NCBI GenBank assembly: GCA_021292165.1
Contig: CM037876.1
Coordinates: forward strand, 107,780,324-107,844,323
Origin: Shinisaurus crocodilurus
Lineage: Eukaryota > Chordata > Lepidosauria > Squamata > Shinisauridae
DNA length: 64,000 nucleotides
Direction of reading: 5' to 3'
Shown: piece by piece, positions 47,902 to 59,834 of the stretch
Position numbering within the stretch: position 1 is the stretch's first letter
Layout: every line of letters starts with the position of its first letter
Notes under the pieces: generated by a model
Told to the model about the DNA's origin: nothing
What the model saw: only the letters and a program-made list of their open reading frames with translations
The model's database searches: none
Translations under genes and position numbers: made by a program

Positions 47902-49963
47902 TCTAGAAGGGGAAAGTCGGGGTTTTTTTTTTAAAAAAATATTATTTAACCTTATTTCAAACATTATATATAAAACAAATTTAAAAAACGTACATATAAC
48001 TACTAAGGTGCACCCATCATCCAGGTGTTCAGAGCTAAATCTTTGGCACAGCTACTGTACGGTATTCCAATCTGGATAAGAGGATTTGATCCCAGTGTTG
48101 AATGAGTCCTTTCCTCCTTTTTATATACACTTTTCGGCGTTCCCAAATGTGTATCGGCGGCAGTTTTACGACTGGAAGCGGGTTGCCTTTCTGTCGAAGG
48201 TACCGCATGGCTACGGGCTCTCAGGTTCTGGCTAAGACTGATCTTTGCTGAGGAATCCTCGGGACTTATATACCTTCTTTACCGGGACACTTATGTTAGT
48301 ATGTGGCACAAAACCTTGACCAACAAATTACAACTCTTAGGTCTGTCTATAAATTTTCTTCTCTCCATAGGATACCATCAGGCAAAAACCATTCTAGATT
48401 CCCGTGTCAAAGATATTGATATTCAGCAGTCCACTGCTAATGCCCAGAAGACCTGCTCTCCTCTAATTTTTGGTTTATCCTTCCCTCCCCCAGAAAGTTA
48501 TGCTAGATATCTGGAGAATTTATCTATCCCTAAATACCGTTTGATTTTTACGAGAGCTAGGTTCAATTGTTTTCCATCTGCGGTATTGGATGGACGGTTT
48601 AGGGGTGTTCCTTATGGTGAACGATTATGTCCTTGTGGTGATGGGGCTATAGAATCTCTAGCCCATATGGTTTTTGCCTGTAAATTTTATAAAGATGACC
48701 GGGTTAGGTTAATAACATCTGAACTTTCTAAATTTCCAGGCCGGTCATCTGAATGGTATTTGACCTATCTTTTAGCAGACAAGAACAAATCAGTCACAGA
48801 GTTGATGGCTAGATTTCTCTTTCTGGTTATAAAAACACGGAAGGGAACTTCCTCTAACTAAAATAATTCTCCCTTCAGGGTTATTAATATTATAATTTTT
48901 ATTCCATCACCAATTAACTTATTTATGCTATTTTATTATGTTAATTACATTTAGTGTACACATCTAATAACTGGTCTTTCATATTATATTATATCTATTT
49001 TAGATATTTTATATTATTATATTTTATTATGACGTTCTAACTTTTATAATTTCTCATGTTTTTAATGTTCTTGTATTATAATATCTATATTGTGCTGCGA
49101 TCCGTATGATTTTACTTTGTTTGATTTGGGTCTATGACCGTACAATAAAGAATTGATTGATTGATTGACCCATCATCACGGGACCAAGAAATGCTTTCTA
49201 TCATAATAATCCATTATTATTCAATATTCCAAAAATACATCATATCTTGACATGGCTTACTTCCCTTTTCCTTTACTAAAACATAGTCTAGGAATAGTCC
49301 CCAAATATCCTTGAAGTTATTTTTCTTTAATTGTCCCCTTTTACATTTGATACTACAAATTACTTTATCATTTAAGGCAATATCCCACACCTCTTTATAC
49401 CAATCAATAACTGAAAACTGATGTTGAACTTTCCATTTCCTTGTTCTCATTAATCTCCCCACGGTTAACAAATGTACAATTAGTTCCTTTATATCTTGAG
49501 AACAAACACGTTTCTCCGTTATTGATAACAACGCTAATTTGGACAGACCTCCAAATTAATACCAATAATTTCTGAAATTTCTACAAAAATTTTGTTCCAG
49601 AAATCCAGTATGCTTTTACAACTCCACCACATATGGGCATAAGTACCAAGATCCTGGCATCCTCTCCAACACAATGGAGAACAATTACTATCTATTTTAT
49701 TTAATCTTACTGGAGTCAGATACCATCTCCAAATAATTTTATAGAAATTTTCTTTTATCCTTACTGACATATTTCTTAATATACGTCTGCCCCAAATATT
49801 TTTCCACCCTTCATTCGAAGTCTCCTCCCCAAATTCCATATCCCATACAATTTTGAGATTATCTTTTTGATCTTCAATTTTTTGAATCATTTTATATATC
49901 TCCTTTGTTATACCTCTTGAAGAGATGTTCCCTTCTACAAGTTCTCTAGACAGGAAAGTCGGG
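47902..49963 (-). mobile_element. L1 insertion, split by a nested LINE
   Basis: Minus-strand frames at 49971-49534 and 49531-49217 read IIWRWYLTPVRLNKIDSNCS, YAHMWWSCKSILDFWNKIF and WKVQHQFSVIDWYKEVWDIA, an L1 ORF2 C-terminus with one frame change. The 3' end is at the low coordinate next to a T run (47923-). A worn duplication TCTAGA..GGAAAGTCGGG flanks it (47902-47921 and 49944-49963). The plus-strand LINE at 48022-49167 interrupts it. Confidence 0.88.
48022..49167 (+). mobile_element. non-LTR LINE nested in L1, with ORF C-terminus
   Basis: A 187-codon frame (48301-48861) reads LFGLSFPPPESYARYLENLS-like sequence, IFTRARFNCFPSAVLDGRF and YGERLCPCGDGAIESLAHMV, with a CPC-x8-H-x4-C zinc-knuckle-like motif typical of C-terminal domains of several LINE clades. 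The 3' end AATAAAGAATTGATTGATTG is a tetranucleotide tail. The TSD ACCCATCATC is perfect (48012-48021, 49168-49177). I cannot name the clade with certainty. Confidence 0.88.
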
Positions 49964-49977
49964 TTTGTCACAAGCGT

Positions 49978-50285
49978 TGATCATGAAACTGAGGGTGGCA
50001 GCCAAGATGGCTGACACCAACTCCTTAACAGCGTAAACCTGCCCTTGGAGTCACACTGTTTAACCAATCTTGATTCAATTCTGAGGGCAAGCTAATATCA
50101 CACCTAACATTTATCTCAAACATTTTTGGAAGCCTAAGTTGAACAATTCCAAAATGGCAAGCAACTGAAATTTATTTTGAGCAACATTGTAAATTCTGTA
50201 CAATATATGTTATGAAACCAAATGTATTTGTTGTAGAGCATTAAAGGATGTATAGTCTGGTGTATATAGCAGGCTTATCTGACAC
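49978..50285. other. nothing firm
   Basis: Unclassified DNA between the L1 and the next MITE. Confidence 0.4.
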
Positions 50286-50289
50286 ACTT

Positions 50290-50640
50290 TCTGTTCACAC
50301 AATACGATAGCCCACCTAGGGTTAATCCACCATGGTGAGGCTGTGGCATATGTGGGGCATGTTCAGCTGCCATTTTGAATATGCAATCCCCGTTGTGGAG
50401 TTCTCATGTCATGCGAACCCAAAAAGCATGGGTTAAAAAATCCTTGCATAAGCCATGGTATGTTTTAGAGTTATGCAAGGGTTGCATAACCCATGCTTGC
50501 TAGGTTAGCAGAAAATGACAATCCATGCTTGCTAAGTTCGCACAACATGACAAGTGGGGGTTGCAACTTGGCATCTGCAGGCACCCATGAGAAGTCGTGG
50601 TGTGTTGTCTCAACCTGGTCACTGTGATGCTGAGAAAATT
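50290..50640. mobile_element. MITE, TAAGCCATGG / AACCCATGCTT family
   Basis: Inverted modules CACACAATACGATAGCCCAC, AAGCATGGGTTAAAAAATCC, TTGCATAACCCATGCTTGC and a GTGGTGTGTTGTCTCAACC end. It is related to 23190, 31205 and 35110. Confidence 0.6.
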
Positions 50641-51460
50641 GAAATGTAAAAATCCAAACGTGTTGCTGCCAAAATCACTACAGCTTGATTAAAACTGAAA
50701 TATGAGCATCATTTTGTAATCAGAAGAGAAATTAAAAGTTTACAGCTATAGAAATCACACCAGATATTACCTTGGAACAACTCTTTACAACTTCCAATTG
50801 TTTTTATATCTGCTTTCATATCAGCATATTAAATATTTCTATTGATGATATAGTAGAGGCAAAATAATAGACTATTATTTGACCATTTTGGCAACTTGAA
50901 GAGAGTAGAATCATGCACACTACCTGGAATAAAGAAATATAAATTCTCTATTAATGCAATATTTTGCAAAACTCTGTTTCAAAAGGAGAGCAGGAATATA
51001 AAAGTGATCTTTCACAGCAAATCCTTTATGACAATTACACCGGAGCTATTTAACAGGTCTTTTTTTTTTTTCTAAACTGATCTGTTTATTTAGTTCAAAA
51101 TGTAAAATTCATGAGAGACTACAATTCAATTTAAACTATTTTAGAAGAGAAATGGATTATGTGCAGTGCTGTTGAATAAAGTTGCCCCAACCATTGATTA
51201 GAAATGTATGTCAGTGACAAAAATGCAAATAAGTAATGCATTAGCCTTCCATTTCAAGTGCAAAAGAATTCCAACATAAAATTTTAAAATAAAAACCCAT
51301 TCAATTTAAGAGAAAAGTTAAAATCCTTACAGAAAAAATCCTCTCTCTATTCAGAAGTAAATCCCATTGTGCTCAGCATGGCTTACTCCCTACTAAATGT
51401 GTTTCGCATTGCAGCCTTATAAACTCACTCATGAACCTGAACACATGGAAGTTGTAAGTT
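50641..51460. other. repeat-poor AT-rich stretch
   Basis: No transposon module, long open frame or simple repeat other than a T run at 51060-51070. A small MITE-like GTAAATCCCATTGTGCTCAG piece lies near 51357. It is a candidate for conserved noncoding DNA, but sequence alone cannot show conservation. Confidence 0.35.
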
Positions 51461-52130
51461 TAGGTGTCCACCTTAACTTCCATGCCATATAAGCAGGAAA
51501 CACATTCTACAGTCTCACATACTGTGCTTGCTTATCAACACTTTCTCTTGGTCTTTCAGCCCCCTCAGCAAAGTGACCCCAGGTCCCCAAATACCTTTCC
51601 TGTATCTCTGAAATACTCACCTTCTGTCCCCCCTCTGCCTAAGACCAGGGAGCAGAGCTTGGAAGATCTGAGTCCTGGCACCTTTCTCCTTAGGAAATAA
51701 AACACTTTGCTCCACTTAGAAGGCAGGAAGGGGGCGGGGGAGGACATTAGTAAGGTCAACTCCATAATTGCGTTGTCTCCTGTTGCCCTCAGTTCAGCCA
51801 ATCTCAAGGGAAATTTGCGATAGTTAGAGGCCTCTCCCACTGTCCTTTGTGGACTCGATCAAGACAGCAACGAGCTTTAAAAATGTTTGTGCCATTCAGG
51901 TATGTTTCTGAAGAGTTTGCATTTTCTTCATTTGCCCCACCGTAATCCGCTCTTAGGACATACAGATGTAGAATATGACCCAGGCAGAGTAAAGGGCTTG
52001 TGTGTCATGCAGGCTGCCTTTCAGACTTCTTGGTCTACTAGGATAAAACGTAATAGTTACTGTGGGTGTTTCCATACAGAGGGCTCCTCGCGCTATCAGT
52101 AAGAAAGCATTATGAGCCACTCCATGTTTT
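51461..52130. other. unclassified
   Basis: No splice-supported exon or repeat family recognised. Confidence 0.35.
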
Positions 52131-52132
52131 CT

Positions 52133-53312
52133 AGAGATGTGCACTGATTCCCAGTTTTGACCTGGACCCACTTCAGAAAATGGCCTGATTTGGCTCAATC
52201 CATCCACTTTGAGTACCAAACCTGAGCCAAGGTTTGGAAATCTGAGTCTTTGTGCCTCCCTTTGACTGTCATGGCTATAAAAATGGCTATAAACTTTCCC
52301 CCTGTTCATCAGAGTTGGATGAGAGGTAGGCATAGTAACCCCTTAGGAGGGGATTTGCCTGCCAAATGTCAGAAAAATAAGTGCAGGGGGGTTTGTGCTA
52401 TGTGCCTTTCTATTTTGACTTCTCCCCCCCCTGCCCTTGCAAGGGAACTGCCAACAACTTCTTTATTTCTAAGCAGAATTGGATGAAAATTGCAGGAATA
52501 GTTGCTCCTTCTGAAGGGATCAAGCCTGACAAATTTAAGGGAAATGGCTGCAGGTGTCTTTGTGCAAGAACAGACTTGACATTTTGTGGGTCTCCAAAAG
52601 AGGACTCATTATCTCCCTGTGTTCCTTGTGGACCCTTGTTCTGAAAATGACAGACAGCCTAGAGGTGACCCTAAGTAAGAAAACTGCAAGGTTTCAGAAG
52701 GATAGGTGCAGCAGTTGATGTGGAAGAGGAGTCCTCAGTTTTTTTGGGGTGGGGGGAATTGATTTGCTACCCCAGCCCTCTCTCCATGGTGTTTTGGGCA
52801 ATTTGTGTGAAAATGGCACACACCATAGAGGTGTATTCCAGGCATGAAACCTGCAACGTTTCAGAAGGGGCAGGGGCTAGGAAGTTATGATGAGTCAAAA
52901 CTAGTTTATGGTGGCACCGGAAGAATGGCCACCTCACGCTCCTATCCTTGCCCTACCCCAAAGCACAGTGACTGAAGCCCCTGGAAAAATATGCCCTAGG
53001 ATTAGGTGGTGGTCCTGCAAGTCACTGAACTGAACCATGTCCCTCCATCTCCCTTCCCCTGCTCAGTGGTGTTAGAGAAACAAAGTAGAGATACTATTCA
53101 TTTTTTGGTAGGAGACAGAAAAAACAACAACACACTGCATCTCCCACAGTTCCAAAACACAGGTTGCTTAATGAAAGCGTGTTCTGGAGTGGGCCTGGGT
53201 CTGTTGCCTTCGGAGGGAAGTCTGCTTCTCAGGAAGCAACAGAACTGGACTGAGGTGGCCTGATTCTGCTCAGGCTTTTAGCTTCATCTGAAGCCGATGC
53301 ACATCCTTACTA
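52133..53312. mobile_element. 1.2-kb MITE with GATGTGCA ends
   Basis: It starts AGAGATGTGCACTGATTCCC and ends GAAGCCGATGCACATCC, inverted at the GATGTGCA core. Inside, a module of the type CTGCAA(G/C)GTTTCAGAAGG occurs at about 52685 and 52852, and TCCTTCTGAAGGG occurs at about 52507. No transposase frame. Confidence 0.65.
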
Positions 53313-54224
53313 TTCATCTAAATACATTTCACACAATTAACATTTTCCTGGCATGAAATGTTGCAGTTTTGAGTGCTCAGGAAATGCAAGTTCCCTAAAG
53401 CAGAAGTCCTAGCTTGAGAAAAGACATCTGGGTCCCATACAACTGCCAAAAAAACCAAAACCATATATCAAATAAATATCATGCAAACTTGTGCATGTTA
53501 TCACACCCCTCATAGTGAGATTCCTTAACTGAGGAAAACCCACAAAAGCATTTGAGCCTATTCAGGTTGCAACTAAGCTGAAATGAGCACATATGGATGG
53601 GGTTTTCTCCAGCCTGGAAGCAGACAGGTCAACTACAAGGGAGGGAGCAGGTCCATGTGGCCCCAAGATGTGGTTTAAAAGTGCCAGAAGGAGGCACCCC
53701 AGGAAAGCCAAAGGCCATGAGAAGCAGGGGGCTGCCACTGCCGTCTCCGGCACTCCCAGGCAAAGCCAGCTGCCCATCTTGAATAGATTAAGGTGGGATT
53801 TTTCTCGGAGGCAAACAAGAGGAGAGCAGTGACACACAAATCATATTAGGATTAAGCATGCAAATACTGAAATGATGGCCTTCCCAAATGCTGAAGTTAT
53901 TACCAAGGGAGGTGGTTACTATGAAATGCTGGGCAAAAGCCAAAGATCTTGCATGCATTTAACCCAGCGGCATACCCTTCGTGGAATGCCCTGAGATATA
54001 ACTAGGCTCTGGCTTGCTGCAGAAACCCCCCACAGCTGCAAAAGAAGAAATGCATCATTTCCAAAGGAACTGTGGGAAGTAATTCTCCCCATTTCTAAAT
54101 AATTATAATTTTATTTGCTTTTTCTTAAACATTCCTAAAATAAAAATAAACGTATGTTCTTGAAAACCAGCCTATAAGCATTTGTGATTTAAATATTGTT
54201 TTATTTTAGTAATTGTTACTCTGA
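53313..54224. other. unclassified
   Basis: No exon with credible borders and no repeat family recognised. The open frames around 53590-53840 overlap on both strands and look incidental. Confidence 0.35.
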
Positions 54225-54262
54225 TTTCCCCCCCCCTCTCCCATCCCCCCTTCTCTCTCTCT

Positions 54263-54299
<37 letters not shown>
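54225..54299 (+). repeat. CT then AC microsatellite
   Basis: A C-run and CT-run pass into about 16 AC units. Confidence 0.95.
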
Positions 54300-54300
<1 letters not shown>

Positions 54301-54329
54301 CCTTTATCCTGGCAAATACAAATAGTGTA

Positions 54330-55130
54330 AAGCTAATGACCTGGGGAAAACTTTGCAGCTCTTCGCCATCAATCATTGTTTTGTAGAAGCAGAGGAAAAT
54401 CTTCTCATCTCATAGTGAATGAACTTCAATGGAGCATTGATAATTTGTTTACTTTGCAATTATCTTCCATCAGTGGAGACAAATTGATTTGCACAATAAA
54501 ATTGAGGGTAACTGCAGTACAAATAATACCCAAAACTAAAGGAGGACATGACTAGGTTTATCACCTGGGAATGCAAATTTACTCATAAAGTATGTATTAT
54601 CCTGTTTAATAAAGCACTGCCATGTATTGTATGAGGACTGGCAGAGTAGCATTGGCAGATGTATTTTATGTAACAATTTATCAGCCTAAAGATTAAGATT
54701 TAGCAACCTAAATAATATTATATTACAACTATTTTAATGTCATTATTAATTTTCATTGGTGTATATAGGGCTCTTTCTTTTTTTTAAGAAGAAGAAAAGT
54801 GAGGAAATATCAAAAGGTAGCAAAGTAGGTAAGTAGTAGACGACGTTTTATTACTTATTCATTGAAATATTTTAAAACCACACTTCATCCTTATAGATAC
54901 ACATATTTTTGTGTGTGCATTTTCCTTTTGTTTGTAAAGAAAGATAAATTGTCTGTGGACTAATTTTAAATAAACTATCAATCTGCCTTATGAATACCAA
55001 GTTGGTATACAAGAGTATGATCAAAATTGTCATACAAAATACAATATATTTGCTAAATAAATGAAGAAAACGAGGTTAACATTTTTTATAATAACGGACA
55101 AATATTACAAATGGTAAGTACCTATCTCAA
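54330..55130. other. repeat-poor AT-rich stretch with TAAT-core motifs
   Basis: No transposon module recognised. Contains several ATTA/TAAT homeodomain-type cores, an octamer-like ATGCAAAT at about 54572, and no long open frame. Possible regulatory DNA. Confidence 0.35.
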
Positions 55131-55144
55131 ATCACATGGAATGA

Positions 55145-55345
55145 GAGCATAGACCTTAGGGGTGTACGTCTGCTTTGGATGAAGTCTGCATGCTGATCTG
55201 AAACAGTGTTTGGATCGCCTCCAAAGCAACCGCTCTTGTCCAAAGCGGCCCAAAGCAAAAGGGACTGTTCCTGAAACTTCAGACCCACTTTGGAGCTTTG
55301 GAGGATTGGTTAGTTTCAGTTTTGTTTGTTTCAGGGTATTGTTAA
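55145..55345. repeat. MITE fragment, GGGGTGTACG-started
   Basis: TTAGGGGTGTACGTCTGCTT followed by AAAGCGGCCCAAAGC and GGACTGTTCC modules, like the family that starts with GGGATGTGCACG. The right end is not resolved. Confidence 0.4.
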
Positions 55346-55771
55346 CCACGATTCATACAGTTTTGAACCTTCTACTGGCAAGCTCTCCATTTAAGGAAAA
55401 TGCCAGGTTGGGGGGGGAGGGAGAGAAGGGGAATATTGATGGGTCTAGCTTCCAAACACGGAATGACTGTGTCAGGGCTCTCCAGGGCTTTGAGGAGGGA
55501 TGCAGAAATAACTGATCAGAAGTTATTCCAGTATAGCCAGTGCTCTTTGCGAGTTGAATCCTGCATCTGTTCTTCTGGGATTTTGCAGCACACTCATCTA
55601 GGGGCACCTCTATGTCGTATGCCATGTTTATACAAATCGTCCACCAAAGCCACAGAGAAGGCAGGGCATCCCCTAAAAACAAACAAAGCAAAGCAAAGCA
55701 AAGCAAAACACCAATGCAAAATGTAAAGGTATGAAAACCCCTGTATCTATTTCTTTAAAATCTGGTAGGCT

Positions 55772-57126
55772 CAGGCCCGGTGCAAGGCAATTTGGTGCCC
55801 TAGGCAAGATCAGATATTTAGCGCCCCCCCTTCCCACTTGAGCCCTCCCTCCCTCCAGCCCTATGCCCATTATGAAATAAATTTCCCTCCCTGGGAACTG
55901 CCGAGCCCCATAGAAAAACTTTGTGGACTTTGAGACTTTTCCTTTGTGTTCACGAGGAAAGCAAAGAGGCAACATCAGCCCAGCTATGCCAGGAACTCCC
56001 AAGGGCCTTCTCCTACTCCATATATATGTAAAAGCCTGTCTCCTCCTGCAGGCAGCACAAGGGATATGAAAAAAGGATGTGAGAGAGGTGTGGTGGTGCT
56101 ACCTGTGAGGAATAGAGACAAAAGGGCGTCTTGCAGCCTGTCCTACCTCGCAGGGTGGAGGTGCAGAGACACCGGTTTGACTCGTACACCTTCTGGGTTG
56201 CAGGGGGGGGGGATGCATGTAGTAGAAACATAGCAAAGAGAGAGCCCGTGGATCATCTGGTTCAAATTTAGGAGGGGATTTACGAAACTTGCTACTTCCC
56301 CTCCTCTCTCTATCACTTTGTTGCAATATTTCTTTATCAGAATAATGTATATTATCCTGTCTTTCCCTTTACCAGCCTAGTGCTCAAGGCAGACAACAAT
56401 ATTCAAAGTACAGTAAAGAAAACATCAACAGCTCAGGGCACAATCCTAAACACGTTGAGGCAGAAAAAAGCCCCGCAACTCCCAGCATTCACCAGCCAGC
56501 ATGGCTGGCTGTTGGAACGCTGGGAGTTGTGGGGCTTTTTTCTACCTCAATATGCATAGGATTGCGCATGGCTAGCTGGGGAATGCTGGGAGTTGTAGGA
56601 TTTCCCCCCCTCCAAACACGCATAGGATTGCATCCTAAAACCATTTAAAACCAAAACACAAAAACAGCATGGTAAATAATTAAAACATTGGAGCCCCAGC
56701 TAGCTTAAAATACCTTTCCCTCCCTCCCTGGTTGCTGGAAATAACTGCTTTCAGGGGACCTTGAGCTGAGGAACCTGAGGCTCGCGCGAGGGAGGGAAGG
56801 TGAAGGAGGTGTTTGCAGGTGCATCCTTGAGAAGGAAGGCGAAGGAGGTGTTTGCCTCCCCTCCTCCAGTCTGTAGCCTTCTCTGCCTCTTTTGATGCTG
56901 GTTGTGAGGAGGAGCCTGCCTGCTGCTGTTCCTGGTAAGGAGCTGGAGGAGAGAGAGGGAGGGGTGCGCTTCTTTCGCCTTCCCTTCCCCGCCACAGGAC
57001 ATGATTGGTAAAACAAACTTGGTAAAATACGTGATGTTTTTTTTTCCCCCAAGGCATTTCTGGCGCCTCCTTTAGCCCGGCGCCCTAGGCAGCTGCCTAG
57101 TTGGCCTAATGGTAGCACCGGCCCTG
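55772..57126. mobile_element. 1.36-kb hAT element with perfect 8-bp TSD
   Basis: The terminal repeats CAGGCCCGGTGCA and TAGCACCGGCCCTG are inverted. A perfect duplication GGTAGGCT flanks it (55764-55771, 57127-57134). Subterminal GGTGCCCTAGGCAAG and GCGCCCTAGGCAGC modules are also inverted. The interior carries a second MITE (56434-56640). No transposase-like frame is evident, so it is nonautonomous. Confidence 0.92.
56434..56640. mobile_element. nested palindromic MITE, one and a half arms
   Basis: GCACAATCCTAAACACGTTG with GCAGAAAAAAGCCCC is mirrored by GGGGCTTTTTTCTACCTC and GCATAGGATTGCGC. A further right arm (GCTGGGAGTTGTAGGATTTC, CATAGGATTGCATCC) follows. Same family as 38131-38257. 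Confidence 0.75.
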
Positions 57127-57597
57127 GGTAGGCTTAATCCCCTCAAAGGGGCTATCGTTCCTGCCTGCAAATTTCATTCAATAAATAAATAAAAATTGGC
57201 TGTTCATTAATTTTCCGTTATAGTCAATGGGGAAGACATCTGAAGCTTAGGAAAAGGAATGGAACCAAGGCTCTGCTTCACATCCCAACTATGTTTTTAA
57301 TAACTCCTCAACGAAAGAGAGTAAACAAAAGAACTGTTGCGATCAGAAAAGCTAAGGTGGAGTATCTTGCAGGCTTCTTTGTCCCAACCAAAGCAAGGTG
57401 TCATGCCAAAGCACTGAGCTTAAGCCACCCACTAACTGAAGCACTGAAGTGGGTTTCTGAAGCAAAATGTTCCTGTGCACACACTTAATAGACCTCCATT
57501 GTCATATGGCAATAATCAGTACCAAAAAGCATATTAAAAAAAGCCAAACTGGCTTTCAAGTGAATGGCATTTTAGAAGAAGGCTCAGTAAACCTATA

Positions 57598-58094
57598 CAG
57601 GCAGTCCCCAGGTTATGAACGAGTTCCATTCTTAAGCATGTCTTTAAGTCAAATTTGTATGTAAGTCGGAACAGCATAGCGTTCTATACGTTAAAATCGG
57701 CATTTACGCAAATTGCGTAAATCATGCAAATTTATTTACCGGTATTTATTTATTATATTTATACCCCGCCTTTTTTCCAGCAAGGAACCCAAGGTGGCTT
57801 ACATAATCCTCCTCCTCCTCTCCATTTTATCCTCACAACAACCCTGTGAGGTAGGTTAGGCTGAGAGTCAGTGACTGGCCCAAAGTCACCCAGTGAGTTT
57901 CATGGCCGAGCGGGGACTAGAACCCGGATCTCCCGAGTCCCAGTCCAACACTCTCACCACTACGCCACACTGGCTCTCGCCAGTATACTACACTATGTAC
58001 TCTACATAAATGATGCAGCGCCCGGGGACCCAGAAGTCCGTTCTTAAGTATGGGTTGTCTGTAAGTCGGACGTTCTTAACTCGGGGAGTGCCTA
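57598..58094. mobile_element. Tigger-like MITE, copy 2, interrupted by a SINE
   Basis: Starts CAGGCAGTCCCCAGGTTATG and ends TTAACTCGGGGAGTGCCTA, with TA on both sides. It aligns in reverse to 42002-42258. The SINE at about 57738-57978 splits it. Confidence 0.88.
57738..57978 (-). mobile_element. Sauria-type SINE, copy 4
   Basis: On the minus strand: AGAGCCAGTGTGGCGTAGTG, tRNA-like head with CCGGGTTCTAGTCCCCGC, conserved body and an AAATATAATAAATAAATA tail. It is younger than the Tigger-like MITE it interrupts. Confidence 0.93.
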
Positions 58095-58859
58095 TACTCC
58101 CATTACGCCAGGACTGGAAATACACTACTGCTATGTGGGTGGAAAAGCTGCCGAATCCAATGGGATAACAACAGACACACCCACAGCATCCCTGGAAACA
58201 CTGCCAATGCCCACCCATTAGGGACTGAGAGAAGAAGAGAAAATGAATTACATTTTGGGGGGAAGGGAAATAATTGCATTCAGGTCCTTTTTCATGATGA
58301 TATGATCATGTTTTGCTACTTATAAGCATTACCTTCCTATCCTCCCATCATCACATCAATCCTAGCGCTAAGCAACACACGTATTGATGACACAGGGAAA
58401 TGTCTCGTTTTATTTATAACATTTGTATGCCACTGAATATTCCATAATGGCGTTCAAACTGGACCATAATTCACAGTAACTAAAATACCATTAAAATATG
58501 GCACAATTTAAGATGTTAAAACAGTTTTCTATTTTTTTTTAATTTATTTTTTAATTTTGCAAGAAAGGCAGAAGACTAATTTAATCTTACTTAAATCTGG
58601 CCACTAACTGGGGAAGCAACTTCTGGGTTCCTGGCGGGCTGCTGTTTACATAGAAACTGCCTGATATGCCTAAAGTGGCTGCAATTTGTGTAACTTGCAC
58701 ATTTTCTATGTAAACAGTGGCCCACCAGGAACCTGAAAGTCCGGCGCGTGCCAGATTTCAGCCCAGCTTGGTGAGTGCAGCAGCAGTGTCTGCCGAGCCA
58801 GAGGAAGGTCAGGTCCTAGCGGATCACCCACCCCTACATCTGAGGCCCTCCTCTGGATG

Positions 58860-59310
58860 CCCCCACCAAATGAGGCAAGGTGGGTGGCTCTACAAGACAG
58901 AGGGCTTTTGAGTGGTGGCACCCCATTTGTGGAATGGTCTCCCCAGAGAGGATCACATGGTGCCTACATTATGGTCTTTCCGGCAGGCTCGTAGTCAGCC
59001 TAAAACTTCTGGGGGGCGGTGCCAAAAAAGTAGGGGGGCAGTTCATCTGGTTTGCAGGCCTTTTAAAGACAAAATTGTAAACTTTTTAAAATTATTTGTT
59101 TGTAAAAGAAATTTGGGGGGCAGAGAAAATTTAGAGGGGGGCAGGCCCCTCCCGGCCCACCCCTCCCGGCCCACCCCTCCTGGCCCACCGCTCCTGGCCC
59201 ACCCCTGACTACAGACCTGCTTTCCAGCACCAGGTGAAAACCTTTTTATTCTCCCAGGCATTTTTAAAAAACTGTTTTTAGTGGTTTTAGTATTTTATTC
59301 TGCTGCTGCT
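58860..59310 (+). mobile_element. L2-like LINE 3' fragment with an inserted element
   Basis: RAFEWWHPICGMVSPERITW is a decayed form of the C-terminal AFSVVAP-LWNSL block. TTTCCGGCAGG before and CTGCTTTCCAGCACCAGGTG after the insert at about 58989-59215 are continuous LINE sequence. The insert has CTCGTAGTCAGCC / CCCTGACTACAG inverted ends and a CCCGGCCCACCCCTC tandem (59153-59205). Confidence 0.6.
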
Positions 59311-59317
59311 TTTAGGG

Positions 59318-59760
59318 CACAAACCTATGGCCTCCCGGCATTGCCTGTGGGGTCATAGGATTATTCAGAGTCTCAGCTCTGAGGTCCTCCGATTGCGGAA
59401 CTGGGACACCAACTGCGGAGCCCCGGCTTCGCCCCCTCACAGCCGGCGCAGAAAGAACCGTGCTGGCTGCGTCTCCAAAGCTGGAAATCAGCCTTAGAGA
59501 GGGCTAACGGGGTGTGCTGGGGGGGGGAGTGGGGTGAGGTGGGGGGGAGGAGGCTGTGGCCAACCGCTTCCAAACAGTGCCCCAGCCTCCTTCGCTCTCC
59601 CTCTGTGGCACTTCATTTAGACAGCTGGAAATGACCGTCTAGATGAAATACAGGGTACGAGGTGCGGGGCAGAGAGAGGAGATCGCTGCCACCACACCTC
59701 GCACCCTTCATTGACTGTGCTTCCATGTTTGGAGGCTAACGTGCATCGAGGGAGGAGGGC
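59318..59760. repeat. MITE, CCTATGGCC family
   Basis: GGGCACAAACCTATGGCCTC, GGGGTCATAGGATTATTC, then AGCCGGCGCAGAAAGAACCG, as at 2176 and 30600. The right end is unresolved, and the region to 59760 is GC-rich. Confidence 0.5.
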
Positions 59761-59786
59761 ATCGGATCATGTGGAGATAAAGGTGT

Positions 59787-59799
59787 CAGAGTTTCCTGC

Positions 59800-59834
<35 letters not shown>

